Program-made: the position numbers and the translations under genes | Source of the DNA: an uncultured Bacteroidales bacterium | GTDB taxonomy: Bacteria; Bacteroidota; Bacteroidia; Bacteroidales; Bacteroidaceae | Direction of reading: 5' to 3' | DNA: 64,000 bases | Assembly: GCA_902799655.1 (NCBI GenBank) | Contig: CADCBH010000003.1 | Span: 1-64,000, forward strand | The notes under the pieces: generated by a model | Database searches by the model: none | Told to the model about the DNA's origin: nothing | Seen by the model: only the letters and a program-made list of their open reading frames with translations | In this document: positions 37,901 to 44,124 of the stretch, in pieces | How positions within the stretch are numbered: position 1 is the stretch's first letter | Layout of the letters: the number at the start of each line of letters is the position of its first letter

Positions 37901-40900
37901 TTAGTGACTGTGGCTTCGCTGGAACCATCAACAAGGGTGACTTTAATCCTCAATACATAGGCGGATTAGTCGGTGTTGTTAGGAGTAACGATGCCCTTTC
38001 CATCAGGAACAGCTATGTGGCCAGCACTTATGGGACTGACCTTACTGATGCCATAGCAGGCGGAACCGGATCGATTTATCTTGATCGCGTTTACTATCTG
38101 AGCGACATCACGGACAAGAACCGCACGAATGCCCAAGCAGTGAGTGCGAAAGATTTCATCAAGGGTAAGGTGTGCTACCTGCTCAACGAGAGAGCGAGTG
38201 GTATGGCCCCATGGCGACAGACATTAGGCACAGATAATATGCCGTTACTCGCAGAAAGCCATGACCGCGTCATCTGCCATCGTAATAGCGAGACCGATCA
38301 AATCGTCTACAACAACTCGATGGATGAGCCCGAGAAGGTCACTATTACGCTTTACTATAATGACAACACGAAAGGATATAAGACGATCCGAGCCTACCGT
38401 CAACATTCGGAGGATGAAGCCGAACTGGCGTTCGTGCTGAACTCCACGGACATCCTTTTCCCCAACACTTATAAAAGCGAAATAGTAAAATGGACGGAAC
38501 GCGCCAACGGTCAGGGATCAAGCTATAAGAGCGCTGACATGATCAAGCCCTATCAGGATATGACTTTGTATGCGCAATGGGACAACTTGGAAATATGCAT
38601 TCCCAAAACAGAAAATATCATTTACACGATACCGGAGAGTGTCAGAAAAGTCAAGTTGTATTGTCACAATGGACCGAATAAAGGCTATGAAAATGGGTGC
38701 AGCGGTTCAGCCCGACTGATTTTCCCAACGGGATGCATGATGAGGGTTTTAGGAACTGTAACGACGGATGGAACAGATTGGTTTGGTAGAGAACGTGACT
38801 ATCTCGACTTGGATGGTACAAGATACAGTTCCTCGGTAACTGATCAATCGAAGTCCATCAGTGCGTACAATAGATCCTCGAACGAGATATGTGCTAAGTT
38901 TGTTTCAGATTATTTTGTTAATTCCAAAGGTATTGACATCACTATCGAAGTGTTGAAGCCTGAGTATCACATCAAGAGTAAGGAAGATTTCATCTATTGT
39001 GTGGAGAAATCAGGTGATATCTATCTGGATAATGACATAGACCTTGGTAAATTGAGTAAATCCTTCGTATTGTCTGGTAATTTTGACGGAGGTGGTCATA
39101 CCATCACCTACAGTGCTAATTACAACATGAGAGGACTCTTTAAAGAAATTAAAGAGGGGGCTTCGTTGGATCATCTCCGGGTGGAAGCAAACGTGGTCAC
39201 TTCGGTTCAATGCGGAGGTATTGCCGAAACCAACAATGGTAGCATTAGCGACTGTCATTTCTCAGGAAGTATCAACAAGATGAAGACGCCATATGGAGAT
39301 TCTCAGGACGGTCTTGCCGGCATAGCAGCTGTTAATAATGGCTACATTGACCATTGCTCTGCCACGGGTACTCTCGCCCTGAAGAAAGGAGCGATGGGCC
39401 GTGTGTATCCTATCACCAATTCGGGAGGTACTCCTGATAACTACTGTACTTGGATAGATCCTGCCAATTCTGACAGATATGCTGCCCAGACAGACAGTGC
39501 CTTGAATGTACAGGATGCTTATCCTGTCTATGCCAAGGGTATCCTCGACGTGACGAAACCGAAACTCGTCATGGGCAACGAAACGATAGACATCGTCGGC
39601 AAGCATCTTGAGTCGCTGACCATCGTCGATGGTGAACGCTTCAGTTGCTCGACAGACGTGACGGTAGATAACATCACCTACAAGCGTCGTGGTACGAACG
39701 GAACCTATCAGCCTTGGATACTGCCCTTCGATTATACGATAGATGCCAGTATGTTCAGTGGAGACATGGAATTCTATTACTTCACAGAAGACAACCAGCG
39801 TAACATCACGGTGAAGCCAATCAGTGCTGATCATCCTTATCCGGTGGCAGCCAATGAGCCGCTGGTCTTCCGAACAAGCAATGCCGAGGACTACACCTTC
39901 CAAATGAAGCTGAAAGTGGATGGAAACCTTCAGCCGATGACGATCAGGATCCCGTCGGATGGTGTGGCTGCTATGTTGTCAAGCAATAAGGATATGGCTC
40001 GCATGGTGGTTAGCTACGACAGCATCGCTGCTGAGAGGGCGTCAAAGGAACTGATGTATCTCTGGAACGACAGCGTAGGTGACTTCATTCTCGGCAATGG
40101 CGAAAAGGGAATGCTGCCCTTCCGCTATTGTCTGCAATACGTCGATAAGGCTACTGGTAAGTTTGAGACGTATGAGCAGACCGACTGGGCACGCCGAAAG
40201 ACGAGCGGTAGCAGTGCACGTTCTCTTGCCAAGAGGAAGATAGCACGTCGCGCATCGCTCTATACGCTGACTGCTGAGGGATGGCAAGCCATCTTCCTCG
40301 ACCCACGTGGTTCTCAGGAGGTCACGGCACAGATGCTCGAAGACTATGATATTCTGTACCTCAGCGATCTCTATGATGAGAAGCTTGAAGACAATAGCAT
40401 CGGCGTAGCGCTCATCTATGAGCCGGCTGTAGAGGGTACGACACTGTATATGGCACATCCGCTGCTGGTACGTGCTAAGCGTGACGGCGTCGAGCCGTTA
40501 GTGACCGAGCAGATGGGCAGCGAGATTGATGCCCTGTTGACGGAGGCCATGGAGCTGTATGGCGAAACACCTCTTGATTCGCTCCACTACTGGTACATGT
40601 CGTTCGCAGGACGCTACGATGTATGGCAGATACCAAAGCCGGAGAACGACAGGGTATTGAACGAGTTTGGCGCATTGGTATTCTCCGATAAGGAAGACGA
40701 CCAGCACTTCTATTACGTAGGTGATAACGACGGCTACAGCATGCAGCCGATGAGCTACTGCTTCACAGCGTATGACTCCGAGACCTTCGAAAACCTGCCG
40801 TTGGCTAACGACCGCATCGAGATCATCGTCTTCGACTCAGAGACGACAGGTATTGAAGATGTCAACTTACGTCCTGATCCGAATAGTGAAGGCCGTACTT

Positions 40901-40983
40901 ATAACCTGAAGGGCCAGAAGGTGAACGACACCTATCGTGGTATCATCATCAAGAACGGAAAGAAGATATTCAAGCGCAAATGA
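28987..40983 (+). CDS. Giant surface protein of 3998 residues with GLUG, glycine-rich, InlB-like and CUB-like repeats
   Basis: After a signal peptide (cut near KASA) comes a first GLUG block (to about 300), then a glycine-rich tract (about 350-635) with runs of up to ten Gly. Seven more GLUG blocks follow, starting near residues 735, 1017, 1295, 1805, 2310, 2821 and 3325, each opening with a G-T/S-K..P..V.T..DL line. Four InlB/Listeria-Bacteroides-type units (FAGWNTQQDGKGTFY and relatives) lie near 1617, 2107, 2622 and 3163, each followed by a CUB-like domain (KVYDDGG...TLTAP...YLAVYDG). The ending matches protein 3 and finishes in a sorting-like tail. The layout is that of an adhesin or matrix protein. 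The frame is intact over 12 kb, which argues for selection. Confidence 0.85.
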   Translation: MKKIFIALVMLLSLGSSLWIEKASADNVVFYSIRSDKDWEKFRDEVQKAKGQYWVDARLDADITIGLGIGLNFDTPYRGTFDGNGHTMTVDISRSDGKPCALFCYVGDVTIKNLHLKGKINGNDHVGGLIGYVIDGGHTVTVNRVWVSTEAKTSWNRAGGIIAHSNYATVYMNDCRFDGKVITNKAPNDSYAGEIIGWCNGGSWNLQRVYDQGSPSAHWMYFCIDYNHNTGSWNSWGTNDRSYTITQHAWSKVDKNSLTDQSEVVSLMNARQANSWTLVGGNAAPVMERGSAYGEWNLLSGGTYSEGYVLNSGRYYITSDISFLNGNCKNGLTIADGATVYIYIPKGVTLTAQGGNASGREGAGAGIYLPKGSKLFFLGNGKVIARGGDGSSGTNGTGGTSAYTDFPNGDKKWFKPGPGGDGGRGGGGAGAGIGTKGAAGGWGGSGKSLPLSNDSYTGSNATERSGVGGSPGQKGDDAAEMGSLYVEYLNGQKVDIDAKGGSAGSNGSGGGGGSCITVARNLFNNWKGGIETYTAAGGGGGGGGAGGGAGSQIGTGGGGGGGGGGGGCGSQSWKGSTSSAYHTAGAYGGKGGTRPGGSSAGDGGNSWYNGSAGWCGGTNAGSQASGGAAGSNSSSSLSNKFVVSYQVSDQFGGTFKESGQAGYLSTANSGTVSVTIPTTDQLKATKQDKYLSKWNTNKNGNGDSKAAYDEYTIGCGIKYLYGEWKNYKEIFPEGAGVKSQPFIIERARLITFADYVNDGGNTRNVYFKQKGDIHVSDVLSNTGRGSTWTPIGHTRIFEGDYDGGGYLIHNATIANTGKAIGVFGQVIGSVHNLGVEDITINNSSEDVRCGAMVGKLLSDTEAGRAAQMHSCYAAKNKITAPYSGALVGEMEEATSLNHCHESNNTISGNYAGSISSLIHKNANVDWCFTKNSKLSNEGYSGSGNNYTNVSDKTMSSGEITWLLNDKTAYKEGVTWYQDLTGQTDPYPVLDNGSSRVFCDDGVYSNEGLGLYTLTGNGTAEDPFLINDASDLEKIAQYCNKGYKSTGIHFLQTTDIDLNQKGLTLIGKDYNNAFDGYYDGGGHAIRNGNFQPTATDNNLPLGIFGVVTGTVNRLCVENTTFEVNKADNARVGAIAGFLHGHGVVSNCFVNNCRVITNRVGIAGAVVADMYDQSVVRNCLAYKNKVKATRIGYICSDTKSGTQMNRCYTDGDKLVSSASSCQMYESEYGLKDKNFESGQICYFLNNSAPNPDPAWYQNISNGSVKDVTPVLSSDHAMVYNRNGIYTNDSLNIARLGDGTKENPYRIATPKDLQDIILSIGLMKRSNFYILQTADIDLKDSLMVPIGTCTNGFEGHYDGGGHVIKNMKMSNYTGKSMGLFNNIIGVVERLGIENSDFTAAEGVDRVGAFAGKLLGNGQLRNCYVKDSKIDYNKTTGVIVGALVGEQADASRIESCYGYKNNVLGQKDGRQHFGYITGYIGSNAKDSLVFTDAASFCADGQSGAENFASSETNVSDIRFKSGEICYLLAGSNSSPVWGQAIKTDDLPRFVNTNDYKVYHHPINEQVMYTNSSAEPLLVSFTLNPNYKEAPQASFVQAFKANDAYFTPEFRLEPYALERQYYYFAGWNTQQDGKGTFYPYNAQLMPTDNQILYAMWDMKIPADGETQVVELRTDTIFFKVYDNGGYNSPYGRNYSGKLTLQAPENCFMHLTGTISTQALDKNDMPCDYMTVYDGVDGEEKKVTNEYAKTVDTYQDVYYSSTDGAKEDIGRLMSSGEFMTIEFVTNGEDNYSGLDLMVTVLPNKIRALGQGSKQDPFKVKTLADLQAVDEYIRLTGDSKIYVQQTADIDLNGKAFTPLASSVSSFEGYYDGGGHVIKNGKISAPTYAGVFGVVSGTVTRLGVENMTINYEKRDGRSGGIAARLTGNGEISNCFVKGCTVMNNGIQGYEGQGVSGAIVSDMFDQAVIKNCFTYNNTLKATRTAHICSDTKSGTEISRCYTDGNNLFSEAGATITESDPNVNAFAFRNGEVCHKLNLEHPDSIVWRQTLGTDSLPLINTSSKIVYYHVQGVKGYTNEATPNSLNMWLEDIVDGENVGFFVIKGTLIDFAEVLPEHRHFLFKGWNTMADGTGVFYPKDTVLVYNEELKLYTNYDMVVNMAKDDSEKITQAIPKDISYLKVYDDGGRDGNYTAGTRYVTLTAPAGSVLQLLGTVASKTADVYGSEPLDYLAVYDGNYSADLKNGQKLANGQAKSGKDWMNMYYSAVAAGEPYDIGIVSSTDSVMTILFKTTDQNNTTYAGVDLTVKVVPLDSAVMALGKGTKAEPYKVATFADLKNLSVYSERVDNSNFDVKQIADIDMEGVKMEPLFNDSAYFAGHYDGGGHVIRHMKMDDHKGLYVGFFGFVSGVVERLGMENCTVKAVANDARTGALAGGLVGNGVLRNCFVKGSTISYNDTRGVVGALVGELSENARVESSYGYQNVIKGYTEKSGRKRYGYVVGDIEDTATENLVFTDGPSYCSDGVGEKGNVTKAYKEVTAERFASGEICYLLNDTTNNDMAWYQTIGTDSLPVTGDGHAVVYGHKYQDYIVYTNNATADNVRLHLVDVIDSTATKNIDVLKGARLSLADYRMTHEHLVLKGWNTKVDGSGTAYAADASLEMLDELTLYSQWDMIVVMAKDEQERISQDIPQSVFAKVYDDGGSDSTYTAGSRYVTLTAPEGYVLQLKGTVATMAVENANSAPTDYLAVYDGNYSPKLSDTDKLSNSRAKSGTGWKNLFFSQQSGIASDIGILTSSGREMTILFHSVSQGQIPCEGLELVVTPVLASAGIAGMGKGTEAEPYQVATRADLKNLAEYINQKHPSGIYVKQVADIDMTGAAMMPIGSEANPFDGTYDGGGHTITLDLKSNNANGNALFGCLGKESLITDLTTTGTITTTSPYTGSMVGVMTGGTLSRCYSTVTINANGENVQAIGGLVGTVMRLDMIISDCGFAGTINKGDFNPQYIGGLVGVVRSNDALSIRNSYVASTYGTDLTDAIAGGTGSIYLDRVYYLSDITDKNRTNAQAVSAKDFIKGKVCYLLNERASGMAPWRQTLGTDNMPLLAESHDRVICHRNSETDQIVYNNSMDEPEKVTITLYYNDNTKGYKTIRAYRQHSEDEAELAFVLNSTDILFPNTYKSEIVKWTERANGQGSSYKSADMIKPYQDMTLYAQWDNLEICIPKTENIIYTIPESVRKVKLYCHNGPNKGYENGCSGSARLIFPTGCMMRVLGTVTTDGTDWFGRERDYLDLDGTRYSSSVTDQSKSISAYNRSSNEICAKFVSDYFVNSKGIDITIEVLKPEYHIKSKEDFIYCVEKSGDIYLDNDIDLGKLSKSFVLSGNFDGGGHTITYSANYNMRGLFKEIKEGASLDHLRVEANVVTSVQCGGIAETNNGSISDCHFSGSINKMKTPYGDSQDGLAGIAAVNNGYIDHCSATGTLALKKGAMGRVYPITNSGGTPDNYCTWIDPANSDRYAAQTDSALNVQDAYPVYAKGILDVTKPKLVMGNETIDIVGKHLESLTIVDGERFSCSTDVTVDNITYKRRGTNGTYQPWILPFDYTIDASMFSGDMEFYYFTEDNQRNITVKPISADHPYPVAANEPLVFRTSNAEDYTFQMKLKVDGNLQPMTIRIPSDGVAAMLSSNKDMARMVVSYDSIAAERASKELMYLWNDSVGDFILGNGEKGMLPFRYCLQYVDKATGKFETYEQTDWARRKTSGSSARSLAKRKIARRASLYTLTAEGWQAIFLDPRGSQEVTAQMLEDYDILYLSDLYDEKLEDNSIGVALIYEPAVEGTTLYMAHPLLVRAKRDGVEPLVTEQMGSEIDALLTEAMELYGETPLDSLHYWYMSFAGRYDVWQIPKPENDRVLNEFGALVFSDKEDDQHFYYVGDNDGYSMQPMSYCFTAYDSETFENLPLANDRIEIIVFDSETTGIEDVNLRPDPNSEGRTYNLKGQKVNDTYRGIIIKNGKKIFKRK
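30040..30890 (+). repeat. Glycine-codon-rich tract
   Basis: GGT/GGC triplets dominate, most densely at 30595-30695. Slippage here would change glycine number without breaking the frame. Confidence 0.85.
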
Positions 40984-41117
40984 AGACTAAAAGAAGTTAT
41001 CTCAGACCCACCATCCACGTCGTGGAGATGACCATCAGCAAGGTACTGCTGGAGGGTAGTATTACCAGTGCTGAGTTGGAGGGATACACGTACGATTCTA
41101 ATGGTTGGGAGGATTAA
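40980..41117 (+). CDS. Small 45-residue protein between the giant adhesin and the fimbrillin-like gene
   Basis: ATG 40980 overlaps the stop of the giant gene in an ATGA, and TAA 41115-41117 lies 5 bases before the next start. The peptide begins MKTKRSYLRPTIHVVEM and ends in an acidic, aromatic tail (GYTYDSNGWED). Prevotella genomes hold many unassigned proteins of this size with a similar basic YxxP..xVVE front; function is unknown. Tight overlaps on both sides support real translation. It has no signal peptide. It could be a leader, a chaperone-like partner or a peptide precursor, but nothing in the sequence decides this. Confidence 0.6.
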   Translation: MKTKRSYLRPTIHVVEMTISKVLLEGSITSAELEGYTYDSNGWED

Positions 41118-41122
41118 AAACG

Positions 41123-42403
41123 ATGAAATTGAAAACGACAAAGAGTCTATGGGGAATGCTGGCAGTGCTGGCATTCTCCGCTTGTTCAAGCAATAGCGAT
41201 GAGGGTAGCGGCCAGCAGTTTTGGACTGTGACCCTGCAGGCATCGATGGACGATGCCACCTCGCGTGCGCTCAGTGAGGGGGCGAGCAATGTGATTACCG
41301 CCAGCTTTGCTGTGAATGACGAGGTGGTCGTAGTGGATGCCGACGGTAGTACTATTGTGGGTATCCTACGAGCTGATGCTGCGGGAGTAAACACCACACT
41401 GAAGGGCAGCTTGAATGTGGCGAGCCTTGCGAACGGCGAGGTTGTCACACTGCGCTACCGCAGTGCAACGGCGACCTACGACGGTCAGGTAGGTACCTTG
41501 GCAGGTATCTCTACCGGTCAGGACTATGCAGAAGGTACGCTGACCGTCAGCACCAAAAGTCCGCTGACCTTTACAGCCGACAATGTCACGCTCAGCGCCA
41601 AGCAGTCTATCACGAAGTTCTCATTCACTGCTGGTGGAAATTCTGTCAATGTAGAGACCTTCGGCATCGCTGCTACCGGATTGGTACAGAGCATCGCCAC
41701 GAATGCCACAGAGGCGGTAGGACCGGTCACTGGTACGCTTGCCACGGCATCGGCTGATGTCTATGTCGCCTTGCGCAACAACTCTGGTGAGAAGCAGACC
41801 TATTCTTTCATGGTGAAGGGTGGGGATGGCCATTGGTACACTGGTACAAAGAAAGCCAATCTGGAGAATGGCAAGAACTACACGGCGAGTGTGACGCTAA
41901 CGCAGTTGCCTGCACTCACCAATGAGTCTGCTGAGGGTACCATCGGTGTCGTTGGCAATCTCCCTGCCATCGTCGTTAACTTCAGTGGTACGAAGAAAGC
42001 CGTTGCCCTGATGAATGTCGGTGCGCTCTGTCCCGAAGCCTATGGTTCATATTATACTTTTGCCAACCGGGCGTCTGGCCTTTCAAACGGCTGGTATGTT
42101 CCCGAGCAGTTAGAATTGGGTGCCCTTGTCGCTAAGTCGAATGCATGGGGCGCTCAGAATGGTGTGAACGGCCGTACGTTTACCATTGGAAGTAATTCGC
42201 TCTTCTTCCCGGCAGGAGGACTGGATGATGGTGATAATGTTCCTGCTGACCTTTGGCAAGTTTCAGTATTAGGCTACTATTGGAGTTCATTGTCTGCTTC
42301 TGATACTATGGCCTATTGCCTCAGTTTCGGTTCTTCTTCTATTAGTACTCTAAGCGACTATAAGATAGATGGCCTCAGCATCCGTCCCTTCCACGCATTA
42401 TAA
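41123..42403 (+). CDS. Fimbrillin-like lipoprotein with lectin-like (FISUMP-type) C-terminus
   Basis: The 426-residue protein begins MKLKTTKSLWGMLAVLAF with lipobox SACSSNSD. ATG 41123 is chosen over the TTG at 41105. Residues about 25-270 resemble fimbrillin-type proteins (DDATSRAL, then FAVNDEVVVVDADG), which form surface fibres or their tips. The last 120 residues have the pattern GWYVPEQLEL ... YYWSSLSASD ... LSIRPFHAL, typical of FISUMP/DUF1566-type C-type-lectin-like ends. Such ends are hypervariable in targets of diversity-generating retroelements; many codons in the likely variable part end in T. No reverse transcriptase lies in the window. It is the last gene of the operon, before a strong hairpin. 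Confidence 0.78.
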   Translation: MKLKTTKSLWGMLAVLAFSACSSNSDEGSGQQFWTVTLQASMDDATSRALSEGASNVITASFAVNDEVVVVDADGSTIVGILRADAAGVNTTLKGSLNVASLANGEVVTLRYRSATATYDGQVGTLAGISTGQDYAEGTLTVSTKSPLTFTADNVTLSAKQSITKFSFTAGGNSVNVETFGIAATGLVQSIATNATEAVGPVTGTLATASADVYVALRNNSGEKQTYSFMVKGGDGHWYTGTKKANLENGKNYTASVTLTQLPALTNESAEGTIGVVGNLPAIVVNFSGTKKAVALMNVGALCPEAYGSYYTFANRASGLSNGWYVPEQLELGALVAKSNAWGAQNGVNGRTFTIGSNSLFFPAGGLDDGDNVPADLWQVSVLGYYWSSLSASDTMAYCLSFGSSSISTLSDYKIDGLSIRPFHAL

Positions 42404-42428
42404 ACAGCATCAAGGCATTACTATAGAC

Positions 42429-42458
42429 AGTCCCCGAATCACTAACGATTCGGGGACT
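42429..42458 (+). terminator. Hairpin ending the MACPF/GLUG operon
   Basis: AGTCCCCGAATC (42429-42440) pairs perfectly with GATTCGGGGACT (42447-42458) around a 6-base loop. No long T run follows on the plus strand, so it may work in both directions between the two converging genes. Confidence 0.75.
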
Positions 42459-42478
42459 ATTGCTATATGGATGTCATG

Positions 42479-43603
42479 TTATCGTCGGTCAATCCAAATT
42501 CTTAATAGTGGGTCGGAAACGGAGAAGGACTTGTGCTGTTCAGTGATGAGATCCAAGTCTAACAGGCGTTTAACGGCAGATTGGACAGCACTGGCAGATT
42601 TGAGGTGGTGACGTCTGACAAAGTCAGAAGAGGTAATACGCTGAGCATAACGGTCGGCAGCTATGGCATATAACACCTCTTTCTGCTGCTCTGTCACATA
42701 GGCAAGCAACTCTTGAAGTCTCTTTGCATTTTGCTGAAGCAACTGTTCTGCTGCGTATTGCATCTCTTTTATTGTGCAGGTACTATCGGGCATCGTGTCT
42801 GCGTACGTATCATGCAATAGTTTATGAACGTACATCGTCACACCATCATATGACTTATAAGCCCACTCTATTGCTTCGGCCTCAATATCTTTTCCTGCAG
42901 TCTGGAACTGCCGTACAGCGAACTCTGTATAGATATCCAAATCTATAGGCTCTAATTGCAATAAGGTAGCACTTTGGAAAAAAGGACGATTGTCAGAGAA
43001 AAACATCTCATTCATCAGACGACGTTCAGACCCAGCAAAGATAAAGTGTGTGTTGACAAGTTTCTGAATACGTCCCCTCAACATGGCCTCGATATTGGCA
43101 TCTTGATATTTAGTGATTTGCTGGAATTCATCTATAGCAACAATACAAGGTTTGTCAGCCTTTTCAAGATAGGTAAAGATTTCATCGAGCGTATATTCTG
43201 GCATGTTGATTTGCCCTAATTTCAAATCGAAGGTGGGAGTGTACGTTACGGGATCAAGACCAAAACTGCCACTTAATGAGCGTAGGGTGGTGACAAAGAG
43301 TTTTGTCAGTTTCTTACTCCGCTTGGCTATCGTGTTGAAGACAGCAGTACCTAACTCTTTTATGAATTCTTGAATAGAAGTAGTATGCAGTATGTCAATG
43401 GAGACGGTAATGTAGCTATCGCTTATTTCTGGCTGATGAAAACAATGGTAGATTAATCCTGTTTTACCCACGCGTCGTGGAGAAATCAGAACAACATTCT
43501 CCTGATTTAACAGACTCTTTATCAGTGTAGCAGACTCAGATTGACGGTCACAAAACAGCCCATCGGGTATTGCAGGACTAAGTACAAACGGATTGATATT
43601 CAT
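42479..43603 (-). CDS. AAA ATPase (archaeal-type ATPase family)
   Basis: The 374-residue protein begins MNINPFVLSPAIPDGLF. It has a Walker A motif SPRRVGKT at residues 41-48 and a Walker B segment IVAIDEFQQI near residue 140, then a SGSERR-like sensor (FAGSERRLM). The C-terminal part looks like a winged helix (QSAVKRLLDLDLITEQ). Such ATPases are common in Bacteroidales accessory regions and their role is uncertain. ATG 43603 is chosen because it gives the usual NPFVLSP start; the frame could extend 12 codons further up. It has its own promoter with an inverted repeat in the spacer, suggesting regulation by a dimeric repressor or by itself. It stands alone and converges on the operon. Confidence 0.85.
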   Translation of the reverse strand: MNINPFVLSPAIPDGLFCDRQSESATLIKSLLNQENVVLISPRRVGKTGLIYHCFHQPEISDSYITVSIDILHTTSIQEFIKELGTAVFNTIAKRSKKLTKLFVTTLRSLSGSFGLDPVTYTPTFDLKLGQINMPEYTLDEIFTYLEKADKPCIVAIDEFQQITKYQDANIEAMLRGRIQKLVNTHFIFAGSERRLMNEMFFSDNRPFFQSATLLQLEPIDLDIYTEFAVRQFQTAGKDIEAEAIEWAYKSYDGVTMYVHKLLHDTYADTMPDSTCTIKEMQYAAEQLLQQNAKRLQELLAYVTEQQKEVLYAIAADRYAQRITSSDFVRRHHLKSASAVQSAVKRLLDLDLITEQHKSFSVSDPLLRIWIDRR

Positions 43604-43636
43604 AGTCTCTTCTGTTATTTTATTATTACTTCGCTG

Positions 43637-43668
43637 CAAAGATAAGCATAATATTTGAATTATGCAAA
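43637..43668 (-). promoter_or_regulatory. Promoter of the AAA ATPase gene
   Basis: On the minus strand TTTG (43665-43668) and TATCTTTG (43637-43644) are 20 bases apart. Confidence 0.75.
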
Positions 43669-43679
43669 TAAAATTATGC
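43646..43679. promoter_or_regulatory. Candidate operator: inverted repeat plus third half-site
   Basis: GCATAAT (43646-43652) and ATTATGC (43659-43665) form a perfect 7-bp inverted repeat with a 6-bp gap, and a further ATTATGC lies at 43673-43679. The palindrome fills the spacer of the ATPase promoter. Confidence 0.5.
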
Positions 43680-43719
43680 TGTGAGAATAATTTTTGTGAG
43701 TCAGGGACCTGTTACCTGA

Positions 43720-43956
43720 CACATATTCTGCAAGTACATCTGCCCGATAACGGTGTTTCTGAAGCCCATGAGCTATTACTCCCTGATTCGCATCAAATGC
43801 GATGAGGACAAGTGCATCAGTTGTGGGAAATGCCTGAAGGTCTGCCCGATGGAGGTCGAGGTGAACAAAAACGCCCGCAGTCGCAAGAATGCTACGGAGT
43901 GCATCCTCTGTCAGAAGTGTACCAAGGCCTGTCCGACCAAGGCTTTGTCGGTATGA
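43720..43956 (+). pseudogene. C-terminal remnant of a membrane 4Fe-4S protein (NapH/CcoG-like)
   Basis: The open frame runs from just after a stop at 43717-43719 and reads ICPITVFLKPMSYYSL, then CISCGKCLKVCP and CILCQKCTKACP. The two clusters of four Cys bind two 4Fe-4S centres in intact proteins, whose membrane helices lie upstream. The ICP..VFLKPMSYYSL segment is the normal lead-in to this end of the protein, so this is a 5'-truncated gene and not a free ferredoxin. A GTG at 43753 could in principle start a 67-residue ferredoxin-like product, but no promoter or convincing start was seen. Confidence 0.7.
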
Positions 43957-44040
43957 ATTGCAATACAAAGTGACGCAGGCCTGACTTGTATGCTTACGTA
44001 AACCTTTGCGAAGATAACAATCGTTTTTTGGGGGCGTTTG

Positions 44041-44072
44041 TTTGGAACTTTAAGTATTATTGCTTATCTTTG
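44041..44072 (+). promoter_or_regulatory. Promoter of the secreted protein gene at 44125
   Basis: TTTG (44041-44044) and TATCTTTG (44065-44072) are 20 bases apart. Confidence 0.8.
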
Positions 44073-44124
44073 CAGGGTAATTGTACTACTAAACAAATTT
44101 ATTAATTTATACATTAAAACGCTT

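Noticed and set aside
40980-42403. Complete diversity-generating retroelement
   Set aside because: No reverse transcriptase or template repeat was found in the window; only a possible target is reported.
43660-43968. 102-codon minus-strand frame
   Set aside because: It is opposite the 4Fe-4S remnant, whose Cys clusters are unmistakable.
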